Shown: in pieces, positions 48,185 to 59,534 of the stretch
Layout of the letters: every line of letters starts with the position of its first letter
How positions within the stretch are numbered: the first letter of the stretch is position 1
Source of the DNA: Benincasa hispida
Taxonomy: Eukaryota; Streptophyta; Magnoliopsida; Cucurbitales; Cucurbitaceae
Length of the DNA: 64,000 bases
NCBI RefSeq assembly: GCF_009727055.1
Contig: NC_052359.1
Coordinates: 57,953,094 to 58,017,093, forward strand
Direction: 5' to 3'
The notes under the pieces: model-generated
Seen by the model: the letters and a program-made list of their open reading frames with translations, nothing else
Databases searched by the model: none
What the model was told of the DNA's origin: nothing
Made by a program: the position numbers and the translations under genes

Positions 48185-49344
48185 TTGAAGAACTCTTCTT
48201 TGCGTATTCCCTTGATCAACACCAATCCATCGTCCAAGAAAACTCGATCGCATCGAACGCAACGAACAACCAGTGAATAACACAAACTGTTAGATCCTCG
48301 AACACAATCGAGTAACACTCGATCCTCGATCCTCGACCCTCGAATAGCAAACTCGACACTACCAAGAGGCTACCTTGGTATTCTTGGTGTGAGAATCCAG
48401 GAGGTGTGGGCTCTGTGTGGATTTGGTAGAGGGTAGGAGGAATTATACGAGCGAGTAAGTGGGAGAATGAGAAAGTCTATCGTATAGACTTGGTACTCGA
48501 TCGTTGGGTAACGAGGAACTGTCGTCTAGCAAACTCGATGCCTCGATGCTTGATCGTTCACTCTCTCAAAGCCTATCATATAGCTATTTTCTTCACTCGA
48601 TCGAAATGAATTGCATTCTTTTAAAACATGAAACAATTTTCCTTTTTATTCATAAGTTATTAAAACTGATAAAAACCTCCCACTCAATCAATTAATAGAG
48701 AAAAATAACCAATCATAATTATCTCATAATTGTTTTTGTTATAAATAAATATAATAACTAATTTATCATATTATATTATAACCTATAGTCTTAATATCAC
48801 ATCATATGTAATATTTAAACTATAGTTTTTTTTCTCCTTTATGACATTATATATAAATCATATTTATATTAATTCCTCCAATTAATGTATCAAATACATC
48901 AAATCAATTATATCACATATAATTGAATTAATTTAATTATATCATATATAATCAAATTTTCTCTTGTTAATTTGAACATTTCAAACTAACCCAAAAACTG
49001 ATTTTTAACATGAATCCATTGAGCTTCCAAGGGGACCTTATGGACCTGTAGCTTGAAGCTCCAACGGTATGTGAATGACTGACTAAACACTTTAATCACG
49101 ATATACACCATCCGTTAGCTGTCGGGCACTCCACTAAAGACTGACAGCTGCACTCTCCACACTACAAATATATTTCTGTATCCATTGGATATAACCAATC
49201 AATAGTATGATGACCCTTCACAAATCGCTCGTAAGTACAGTTGAACCAATTTACCATTTTGCCCTGTAGTTATATCTAACTCCTTAAGTATCATTGATTC
49301 CTCTAATGAACAATACATCATAGTCCCATTATGAGTGAACACTT
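48185..49344 (-). mobile_element. long-LTR copy in three pieces, left piece
   Basis: The LTR starts near 48185 (TGAAGAACTCTTCTTTGCG) and is broken by two insertions. Further pieces are 51332-51676 and 61359-61512. Near 48240-48350 it has CTCGATCCTCGATCC-type repeats in the place where other copies have CGATCG clusters. The order of pieces matches other minus copies such as 24076-26123. Confidence 0.75.
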
Positions 49345-51331
49345 TGTTAGGGTTGATGCCCTAAAGTCTCGTGTTCTGTAGTTTGTAAACAATTTGTACA
49401 AATGCTTGTGATGTATAATATATGATATTTACTTCACATCTTCATTTTTCTCAGTTGTTTGTTTTATTTGCTTTACCACAAACCAATAAACCTAAAATCC
49501 CTATTTATCTAGATGTAGCTTAAGCATGTATGTGGTGATATACAAGTGGATTCTGTCTTAAGTGATAACCAAAATGATCTGTAGTATATCGATATAGGAG
49601 GGAAACCTTATCCTGATAACGCTACGGATGCGACCTGCTTTGTGGAATGGTCACAAGTGTTGTGACTTGTCATAGATGGTCTGATCCTGATCATTCATGT
49701 AGAGGATATGCGAGCAGGGGCGTCCTATACAAAGAGTTTGTATAAGACCTGACCACGAAGTGTTAACGTCTCGTTATATAACACCGTTAATGACAGAGAC
49801 TTCACTTCACTAAGATGACCATAGGTAACATGACCTCAATCCTGAGTGAGTTGAGAACTCCTACCATTGAGGGTGGTCCTTTGATTTTCATGGGTGCTAG
49901 TGGCCATGTCGCCGACTCAAATCTAAAATTTTGGGGATTCGTCTGATTTGGGGGCTGGGAACTCAGCTACACAAGATGGAATTCACCCCTTCTCTGAAGT
50001 GGAGGTTAGTAAATAGATAGCTTTCTTAAGGGCTGATTCCAGGGCTTGAACTAGTTGGACTATGTTGTGTTGTTCATTAGAGGAATCGGTGGTACTTAAG
50101 GAGTGAGATGTAACTATAGGGGCAAAACGGTAAATTGGTCCAGCTGTACTTATGAGCATCTGTGAAGGATCATTGTACTAATGATTGGTTATATTTGATC
50201 GACACAGAAATATATCTGTGGTAAGAAGAGTTCAGCTGTTGGTCTTTAGTGGAATGACTGGCAGTTAACGAATGGTGGATCTCGTGACTAAAGAGTTTAA
50301 TTAACTATTCGCGTACCGTTGAAGCTTCGAGCCATAAGTCCCTAAGATCCCCTTGATAGCTTGGATAAAGTTGAGAATCAATTTTTGGATCAGTTTGAAA
50401 TGTTCAAATTGACAAGAGGGAATTCGATTATATATGATATAATTGATCTGGTTAATTATATATGATATAATTGACTAAATATATGAGATACATTATTTTG
50501 GAGGAAATTAGATATAAATATGATTTATATCAACTAGAGGAGAAATTACTATAGTATGTATATGATATCAAACTATAGGTTAAGAATATAATATAATTAT
50601 ATTCATAATTTATTTAATGAGGTGGTTATGAGATAATTGGTCGAGAATTTCTCTAGAATCATGCGAAAGTGGGAAAATCGAATTCAGTTCTTGTAACTGA
50701 AGAATAAAATGAAAATCGTTTTCATTTTGTAAGAGACAACAAGAAAAATTCGCTCACAGTGTGAATCCATACGATTGCTTAATGTTGAGAGCCTATACGA
50801 TAGCGCCTAAACGATCACTTAACATTTGCTAGACAGTCGTTTAGTAGAACCTACACGATCGTGTACCTTTTCCTAAACGATAAGCACCTGACTATACGAT
50901 AGTCATCTACTATCTCCCACTTGCTTGTTCATACTACACGATTGTCTTTTCCTCCTCCCTCTACCAATTCCGTCAAAGTCACTCTTTGGATTCTCACTCA
51001 GAAGACCGAGGGCTTCAAGTGGTGGTGTCGTCCCCGGTTGCTGTTGGTTCGTGCACTGCCGATCGTGTAGACGACCGTGGTGCTGTTAGGCGACTGTTTC
51101 CTGGGTGATAAGAAGCATAGAGAATTCACTTTCGTTGGACTGAGTTCGTTTAAAGATAGTCTTCAACTGGTATGTTTACTCAGTCTTTTGTATTGTAATT
51201 GTTAAAGCATGCCTATAATTAGTTTTACAATACATATCTGTTTGTTAGAATGTATGTGCGGTAATTCTGTCACGATGAAATCGGAAAAATCCACATCTGC
51301 TCATGGATACTCTTGTTTAAGAGTTCCTTCA
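49345..51331 (+). mobile_element. solo LTR (1987 bp) inserted in an opposite-strand LTR
   Basis: It starts TGTTAGGGTTGATGCCC and ends AGAGTTCCTTCA, with the exact target duplication CACTT (49340-49344 and 51332-51336). The hairpin TATACAAA-GAG-TTTGTATA is at 49726-49744. CGATCG motifs cluster at 50760-51090. The host is a related LTR in the other orientation. Confidence 0.92.
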
Positions 51332-51676
51332 CACTTCTCGAGCTTTGCCGGATGTGCTTGACAGTCCCCCATAATACGCTCACTTGGGGACTTCTTACTC
51401 CAGCTGTTCCAAGAGTCTCCGCTAGTTGAACCCCGTCTAGTAGACTCCTTGTTTAGCTCATCCTCTTCATCAGCTCTTTGATCGCCATGAGAAGGTGTGG
51501 TACCATATTGTTCAAGTTTCGGATTCAGTCCTTAAGGGAGAAATTTATCTACTTACCCCTACTTCAAGGAAGGAGTGAATTCCGTCTTGTGTAGTTGAGT
51601 TCCCATCTCTCCAATCAGAAGAGTCCCCGAAGTATAAGGTTTGAGTCGGCGATTTGGCCACTCGCACCCATGCAAA
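51332..51676 (-). repeat. long-LTR copy, middle piece, with foreign ~145-bp filler
   Basis: After the CACTT target site the LTR resumes only at about 51488 (CCATGAGAAGGTGTGG). The 51340-51487 segment between them is not found in the other LTR copies here. The piece ends CACCCATGCAAA, where the full copia element begins. Confidence 0.7.
51340..51487 (-). other. captured, possibly exonic, sequence within the LTR
   Basis: It is GC-richer than its surroundings. One minus-strand frame is open throughout, about 50 codons, reading GDQRADEEDELNKESTRRGS and then SWNSWSKKSPSERIMGD. The acidic, Ser-rich composition suits an exon of a nuclear protein, but I cannot name it. It may be filler DNA or gene-fragment capture. 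Confidence 0.4.
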
Positions 51677-53289
51677 TGATATAGGACTGTATCAAGAATA
51701 GTGGAAGCACAAGGATCATTTAAGTACTCTAATTCACTAATTTAGCAAAATATAAAGCATGCTTCTGCAGAAAACAAGTGAGTTTCAAGACATACCTATT
51801 GTAGAACTTCTTCAAAGCTCTTTCTCCAATTGCTATCTTCTCCGAATCTTGTTGCATACCACCTCAAGATCTTCCCCACTATTCTCTTGGTGCTCTAGAC
51901 TGAGTTGTGGGACTCAAAATAACCTTGAATCAAGGGATGAAGAAGAAAAGCTCACAACAGCAATCTTGATGAATAACCCTTTCTTCAACCCGAATTTTCT
52001 CTAAAATTCTCTATAGATTGAATGCCCGAAAATCACTCCAAACTCTTCATTATATTGCATATCAACATGCAAAGGAGAGAGTTGCGTGAGTTGCAGCTCA
52101 TGCTTGGAGGAGACAAGACAAAGTTGAATGCTTTTTGTGTGAGCAAGTAAGAAGATGGATAATGGAAAACATCATTTTCCATTTTAGTGTTTTGTTTTTC
52201 TCTTTTTCAATTTTATATCAAAAATCAAAACTTCATTTTAAAATTCCTTTTGATTTTAAAACTGAAAAAAAAATTAATTTCATAAATTATGTTAAATAAA
52301 ACTTAATTAATTTAATATCAAATATTAAATTAATTTTTACACATATCCATTTTTATATATTTAAATTATATAAAAATATATAAATTCTACTATTCCATTT
52401 AATTCTCAAATTAAATATGTAGTTATATCTCATATAATTACTAATTCCTTTAATTCTAATTTGAACACATCAAATTAACTTATGACGCTATTTTAAAGCT
52501 AGTCCGTTACGAGCTGGTAGAGGGACCTCGCAGACCTACAGATCATGAGTTCCAACGATTCGAGATTAATAGGTTAAACTCATTAGACCAAGTGAGAGGG
52601 TGGGGCCCCTTGTTCAAGACCTGTATTCAATACTTGAGAGAACAACCTTTCTCCTATCCTTAAATCGGGTATACGTGAACTTTGTCTTGCACCCTATGTC
52701 CCTAGTTATCTATTTGGTCTTACCCCTGAAATGGGAGTCTTATTGAGCTAGTGCTGTTGAGCCAATCCTCACCTTTGCAAATCTAAGGACAATCCCAAAT
52801 AAACAGGAGTTCATAGTTAGCTCAAGATTAAGATCGAGTTACCTAGGTCATCTAGGTGAAATAGTCAGTCTTATACAGTAAACAACGTTATAAAGTAAGA
52901 GTGACTTATTTCTTGGTCCTGATCTTATGCAAACTCATTGCATAGGACGCCCTCACTCCTCATGTCATAACATGTACGGATTAGTATCACATCGTATGTA
53001 GCACTTTACAACTCTTTGTAACAACTACAGAGTATGCCGCATCCAATGGTGTTTCCAGAATAAGGTACCCAAACTTATTCATGTACCATAGATCATTTTG
53101 ACTATTTACTCGAACCTGATCCACTCTTTTGTCTCCACATAAAGTTCAAGTACACAAACAATAGTCATGAGTCTTAGTTTATTGGATTTAGACTTTCATA
53201 CAATTTATGAAAATCATTAATAAGTATATTGATTATAGAAAATGTTTAACATTTTACAAACTGCGAGTTGTAAGACATAAAACCCAACA
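51677..53289 (-). repeat. 3' LTR of the complete copia element (1613 bp)
   Basis: It runs TGATATAGGACTG to CATAAAACCCAACA on the plus strand. The hairpin TATGCAA-ACTCA-TTGCATA is at 52926-52944. About 200 bp shorter than its partner: the region matching 60380-60660 is collapsed near 52570-52595. Confidence 0.88.
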
Positions 53290-53290
53290 A

Positions 53291-53302
53291 TACTCCCACT
53301 TG
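53291..53302 (-). other. polypurine tract
   Basis: The minus strand reads CAAGTGGGAGTA directly before the 3' LTR, the usual copia plus-strand primer. Confidence 0.85.
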
Positions 53303-53499
53303 GACTAAAACTCTAATGGATCAATATATACAAATATATACAATGTTGAGTTTACATGGAGAGAACAAAATGTACAAATACAAAAAATAGGGCATTAAAA
53401 TACCCATAAATAATCCTACTTGCCCTAATGATACAAAACTCATGGGCCTAGTTCTATTAGGTGACCCTCGAACATTTTAGCCGAGAGGGCCTTCATAAA

Positions 53500-54240
53500 T
53501 GGATCAGCTAATTTGTCTTGTGAAACAATCTGGGTGACGGTGACGTCTCCTTGCTGTACAATCTCCCTGATGAGATGGTACTTCCCTTCAATATGCTTTC
53601 CCTTTTTATGGTTTCATGGTTCCTTTGAATTTGCAACTACTCCACTATTGTCAAAATAGAGAGTGATAGGCAGGTGCATACGAGGAACTAGTTCCAGATC
53701 TGTTAGGAACTTTCTGAGACATACTGCTTCTTTTGCTGCTTCACTTGTAGCTACATACTCCGCTTCCATTCTGAAGTCAACAATACAACTTTGCTTGATG
53801 CTTCTCCACACAATTACTCTTCCATTTAGGGTGAATACTGACCCCGAAGTTGATTTCCTCAAATCAATATCGGTTTGAAAGTCAGAATTAGTGTATCCAG
53901 TAAGGATCATATCCTTAGCACCATACATGAGCATATAATCTCTCGTTCTTTGAAGATACTTGAGAATGTTTTTAATAGCAGTCCAATGATCATGACCAGG
54001 ATTGGATTGAAATCTGCTAACGATTCCTACGACATAGCATATATCGAGACGAGTACACAACATTGCATACATCAAACTCCCAACTGCAGATGCATATGGA
54101 ATTCAATTCATCTTCTTAACCTCTTGAGGTGTCTTAGGACTCTGTTCCTTAGACAGGTGAATTCCATGCCTGAAAGGTAAAAATCCTTTTTGGGAATGTT
54201 GCATTTTATACCTAAACAACATCTTGTCTATATAAGATGC
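53500..54240 (-). pseudogene. RNase H region of the complete copia element
   Basis: The open part 53614-54075 reads MLCTRLDICYVVGIVSRFQS, GYTNSDFQTDIDLRKSTSG, MEAEYVATSEAAKE and LYFDNSGVVANSKEP. The catalytic TDSDF site reads TNSDF, so the first Asp is Asn. A stop follows NSKEP and truncates the normal C-terminal tail, pieces of which can be read down to about 53500. Confidence 0.88.
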
Positions 54241-55000
54241 TTAAGATAATGCTAATGTTCTATTCTTGCGATTCTGAACTATTCAGATTCTAAGAACATA
54301 CTGTGCTTCTCCAAAATCTTTCATTTGGAATTGTGAAGCTAGTCATCTCTTAACGTTAGCTAGATATTCTACCGCATTCCTAATGATTAGAATATCATTA
54401 ACATACAACACTAGAAAAACGAAAGTTTTGTTGATGATTTTCTTGTATACACAGGGTTCGTCAACATTTTGCTCAAAGCCATAAGATTTGATCGCAACGT
54501 TAAATCTCATATTCCAGGATCTAGAAGCTTGTTTTAATCTATAAATAGATTGATTAAGCTTGCAAACTTTTTGCTCTTGACCCTGCTGTATAAACCCTTC
54601 TGGTTGAGACATATAGATACTCTCTTCAAGATAGCTATTCAAGAAAGCTGTCTTGACACCCATTTACCATATTTCGTAATCATAAAATGTGGCTATAGAC
54701 AAGAGTATTCTAATAGACTTTATCATGGCAACTGGAGAGAAGGTTTCTTCAAAATCTACCCTCTCTCTTTGGATAAACCCTTTTGCCACAAGTCTAGCTT
54801 TGTAGGTCTATATCTTACCAGCTTGGTCTCTTTTCCTTTTGTAGATCCATTTGCAATCGATGGGTTTTACCCCTTCAGGTTGATCTACAAGATCTCAGAC
54901 AAAATTAAAATACATAGATTCCATTTCAAGGTCCATGGCTTTAATCCATTGATCTTTGTCCACATCTTTCATTGCTTGGTTAAAAGACAATGGATCCTCT
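54241..55000 (-). pseudogene. reverse transcriptase of the complete copia element
   Basis: The frame 54343-54663 has VKTAFLNSYLEESIYMSQPE, YRLKQASRSWN and LYVNDILI. Both polymerase acidic motifs are altered: the first Asp (before VKTAF) is Gly, and YVDD reads YVND. RT N-terminal pieces lie at about 54670-54900 in shifted frames. It cannot be active. Confidence 0.9.
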
Positions 55001-56189
55001 AAACCATCATCTAGTATAATGACTTGAGTTTCAGTTAAACCCATGTATCGGTTAGGCTGTTGCACAACCCTTCCACTACGACAAGGCATTCTCAGCTCTT
55101 GAGAATGATGTGAAGTATCCGTTTCATCAACAACTCTTGTTAATAGACTTGCTCTATCAACAACTCTTGTTGATACATTTGTCATTTCTCTGGATATTTC
55201 TTCTATTATTAGTTTACTGCGAGGTTGATGATTCTTTATATAGTCTTCCTCCAGGAAGGTTGCATTTGTCGATACAAATACTTTATCTTCCTGAGGATCA
55301 TAAAAGAAACCACCTTTTGTTTCTTTTGGGTAGCCTACAAATAAGCATACTTTTGAATGGTGTTCCAACTTTTTAGGATTCTACACCAACACATGTGCTA
55401 GACAACCCTAAATCCTGAAGTAATATAAATTTCCTTTAAGTTCTCTCCAGAGCTCGTAAGGTGTTTCTGAAACACTTTTCGAGGGAACCATGTTCAAAAT
55501 ATGCACCGCAGTCTCAACTGCGTGTCCCCAAAAAGAATTTGGTAACTAAGCGTAACTCATCATGGAACGAACCATGCCCAACAAGGTTCTGTTTCTACTT
55601 TCTGCCACACCGTTTTGTTGAGGTGTGCCAGGAGCTGTGAGTTGAGACTGAATTCCATGTTCTATCAAATAGTCTTGGAATTCCATGTCCATATACTCAC
55701 CCCCTCGATACGATCAAAGTGTTTTAATATTTTTACCTAATTGGTTTCCAACCTCAACCTTATACTCTTTGAACTTTTCAAAAGTTTTAGACTTTCGGTA
55801 CATTAGGTAAACATGCCCATACCTGGAATAATCATCTAAAAATTGATGAAATATTCATACCCTTCTTTTTCTCTAACATTTAGATGCACACAAAGGTCTG
55901 AGTGAATCAGCTCTAGTGGTTCTTTGGCTCTAAGATTTTTTCCAGAAAAAGATCTTTTTGTCATTTTACCCTCAAGACAAGACTCATGTGGTGGTAATGA
56001 ACTGTCTTCCAACTTATTTAGAAGACCACTTTTAACCAATCTTTCATTCCTGTTGAGATTTATGTGACTTAGTCTCAAGTACCAAAAATAGGCAGATGGA
56101 GAAATCTTCCTTTTCTTATGAGTCCCAAAAATTTTAGACATCTCTATGTAAAAAACGGCTTTGACCTCAATTGGTTTTAACATGTACAA
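54895..56189 (-). pseudogene. integrase and linker of the complete copia element
   Basis: The pre-integrase segment is at 55836-56189 (YLRLSHINLNRNERLVKSGL, and HESCLEGKMTKRSFSGK; the usual LWHLRLGHI is altered). The integrase core is readable in broken frames at 55400-55830. The C-terminal part and linker are open at 54895-55368 (CLFVGYPKETKGGFFYDPQE, then RRSGRVV-like RSGRVVQQPNRYMGLTE). Several stops break it. Confidence 0.85.
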
Positions 56190-56265
56190 GTTATTTTTTA
56201 ATTTTGCAGAGCAAATCTATTTATTTCCCATATTGATGAACACTTCATCATTTTCGAAATAAACT

Positions 56266-56607
56266 TTATAATTTTGTTCTAGCGAACAAGAGACAGATAT
56301 TAGATTCCTTTTCATAGAAGGAATATAATATACATTTTTCAAAATAAATGTAAGTATCTCCTAAAAATAACTTCATATCTCCCACCGCTTTGGCTGAAAC
56401 AATCTCCCCGGTCCCTACCTTAAAGATTGTTTCACCTTCTGTCAACTTTCTCCAGGAACTTGTTTCCTGTGAGATAGTACAAACATGATTAGCGACACCT
56501 GAATCAATTATCCAGATTTTATCGTTTTCCACTAAATATGCTTCAATAACAAGTAAATTATATTTATCTTGTTGTTCGAATTCTGCACTCTCATCTACAT
56601 AATTCAT
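56266..56607 (-). pseudogene. protease of the complete copia element
   Basis: The active-site stretch IWIIDSGVANHVC is at about 56475-56515, followed by ETSSWRKL and VGTGEIVSAKAVGDMKLFLG. The DSG triad is intact. A frameshift after YFEKC disrupts the link to the pre-integrase part. Confidence 0.85.
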
Positions 56608-56746
56608 AATTTCAGATGAGTTGGGAGATAGAGTTTAATCCTCTGTTAAAACTATTTTGGTGTAATCAACCGCTAGTAATTTGTTTGTTGATTTGATTTT
56701 ACTGTTATATACATCGGAAGCGAGTATTCTAGAGGAATTCGACATG
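56608..56746 (-). pseudogene. gag N-terminal stub joined to protease
   Basis: ATG at 56744-56746 starts MSNSSRILASDVYNSKIKST and runs about 36 codons to a stop after VLTED. About 9 codons later the protease-proximal sequence begins. The capsid part and the zinc knuckle are absent, so most of gag has been deleted. Confidence 0.7.
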
Positions 56747-59520
56747 CTGATGAAATTCAAACAAATTCTAATTAGCAAATTGTAACTAAATCCAAAATCA
56801 AGTTTTAGCCAAAAGTAATATTGTACTCATAACCGTTATTTATTTGCAACGATACTTTAATGAGTCAGAATATGTGCTACCGAGGGGCAGTTAGATACTC
56901 CTTCACTAAGGCAAACAATTTTGACAAAACACTATCTCTAGAATAACTCTTATTCCTATAGTCGTTTAGTTGTCATTTTCGGTCAAGATCTTTACTAACA
57001 ACTTAGTAATTCTTGTAAATGTGACCCACCATTTTCTGATCTTAAAGAACTATATGAACTTGCCTCCGAAATAGAAGACAATATCCAAGACAGAACTATA
57101 AAACCTTATTCATTTTACTGAAACCTGGGTTGTTCCGAATCCTATACTACAACCCTCCGTAGGGATAGCCGTTGCTAAACGACTAGCAAAGGGTCGTTTA
57201 AAGCTAACCAGCAGGCGCAACATAGGAATCTCAGGGTTCAAACTAATGGAGGAGATCGTAGGATATATTGACACATATCCTTCACCCACTTACTATGAAT
57301 TACTTCCTTCGTTTACCTTGATATTGACTCATACAAAACACTTTCCGAATAGAGGTCACTTTCAGGGTGACACGAAGCATCATATGAATCTCATGGTGTA
57401 AACTATGTGGAGACGTGACAGTTGAAATCTATATATCATATAATAGACTTATGTTTGAACAACTTCCTCTTATTCATCGAAATCTAGATTTAAGCTAAAA
57501 AAATACTTTCCGAATGGAGGTCATTCCCAGGGTGACACGACGTACAACTTAAATGTGGATTGTGAACTCTTAGAGACGTGAGAGCTAAAAATAACGTATC
57601 GTATATGTTATTAATCTCCCAATGAAGTTTTATAATAACTCGATCATATAGAAATTATTAAACTGATACTGAAGTGTTCTATTGGGTAGATTTATACTTA
57701 GGTTCTTTTCGACTAATAAAACAACCCTAAGTCTATGTGGTTTATCCAAGTATAACTCTTATAATTGATTTTAACCTATGATGTCTAAGTGATATACCAT
57801 TTTATTACCTCACATCACTCACGTATGCTCATAAAACCGGTTACCAACGCTTAATAATTTGGCCATACTCCCCAGGTAGGAGGTGTTCCGTAAACTGTCA
57901 ACTTAAGTACCCCTAGCCTTAGACAGGATTATATACTGGTTGAGTTTGTAACCTAGGTTTTATAAGTTTTAACAATTAAAATAGGTGGTCAACCTACATG
58001 ATCATGCAACTGTTGTTTGTGGAATTTAAATTTCTAACCCAATTTTATTACAACTTATAAAACTTTAGACATGCTAAACATTCATAACATACATAAGGCA
58101 TTCAATATTTAATATAACACTTATATTAAATACAAGAAACCCTAATATGCATACTATATATTATAACAATTTATAACATACTTTCAATGCATGTAACATG
58201 CTTTCTATAGTGGGATTTTAAATCTAAATGGCATACTATATGCACATACAAGATTTATTTAATTAAAACATACATCAAATGCATAAATAATTAAACACAG
58301 ATTGATATGGTTTTAGTTTTGGCATAAACAAGCAAACAGAAGCCTAACTATTACAATCAACTTCAAAACTGTCTTTGAACCGTTTGAACCGCTCCAAACC
58401 GAACCCAAACATCTTGAACCAGACTGGATGAGTTTGAATTGGACCATCAAAATATGAACCGATCCAGCCAAAAAAACTTCGAGGTTGAACCAGATTGGAT
58501 CTTAAGAGAACCGGTCGAATTGGCTGCTCTCGGTACAACCTCAAAGTCTTGCTAAGGCCGATTGTGTAGTGCTGAAGGCAATCATCTAGCTCCATCGCCT
58601 TGTGTTGTGAAGGACTACACGATCGTTTAATGTTTGCCATAACTAAACAATCTCTTAGTTTTATCATATAGAACTACACGATCATTTAGTGTCTGCCAAA
58701 GCTACACGATTGCTTAGCTCTATCGTATAGAACTACATGATCGCTTAACTTCATCGCTTAGCTCTATTGTATAGAATTGCACGATCACTTAACACCATTT
58801 CCTAGCACTTCATGTCATCGTTTAGTATCCGCCGTAGCTAAACCATCACTTAGCTCCATCGTATAGAACATCATTGCGTCGTCGTTTAGTTCCATCGCAT
58901 AGAAACTTCAACGCATCGCTTAGCATTTCGTCTACACGATCGCTCAGCGATATCATGTAGCACTTCATCCAATTGCTTAGCATGCGCCGCTGCTACATGA
59001 TTGTATAGTACCATCGTATAGCAAATTCAACGTATCGTTTAGTTCCCACGACAAAGCTAAACGATCGCTTAGTGCTATTGTATAACAAATTGAACACATC
59101 GTTTAGCTCCTGCAAGTACACGATCATTTAGCGTTCAACATCACAACGACCAGTGCCCATTGCTATATGATCGTCTAGCTTTTCTTCACATCGTGTATCG
59201 CCTGGAGCTAGAAATCGCTTAGCAATTGAACCTCATAAACAATTTTGAGCAGAAGCTGAAAACTGGAATAGCAGCTTGGCCTCCTTCACTTGTTTCTTTA
59301 ATTACATCTTAATTTCAACTCTAATGACTCCAAATAAATTACAGACTCTTGCTAACACTTAAAAAGCTCATCAAACAAGAGCCAATTACAAATTTAAATG
59401 AGAAATTAAAGAGAATTAAAATGCCAAAACTCAGAAAACCATATCAGTGCATCAGTTTCATATTTGTCATATAAAACACCCACCAAACCAAAATTAAACC
59501 CAATTGAATGCTTATATGAT
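56747..59520 (-). other. long non-coding leader of the complete copia element
   Basis: About 2.8 kb without a real frame. Conserved blocks at 57240-57420 and 57490-57600 (TTTCCGAATnGAGGTCA and CAGGGTGACACGA, each twice) are shared in outline with 16430-16700. A CGATCG-type cluster follows at 58612-59220. A block at about 58330-58550 has repeated GAACCG/ACCGnTT words. Confidence 0.65.
58612..59220. repeat. CGATC(G/A)YTTAG / ATCGTATAG motif array in the leader
   Basis: About 25 diverged copies of ACACGATCGTTTAG and ATCGYTTAGC/ATCGTATAG alternate over 600 bp. Three keep a perfect CGATCG core (near 58620, 58938 and 59062). It is the longest array of this motif in the window, and lies in an internal leader rather than an LTR. 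Confidence 0.8.
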
Positions 59521-59534
59521 GATCTGATACCAAT
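59521..59534 (-). other. primer binding site
   Basis: The minus strand reads ATTGGTATCAGATC, one change from the standard TGGTATCAGAGC core, directly inside the 5' LTR. Confidence 0.82.

Noticed and set aside
58612..59220. Regularly spaced motif array as a CRISPR or coding repeat protein
   Set aside because: Spacing is irregular and every frame has stops; it lies in a retrotransposon leader.
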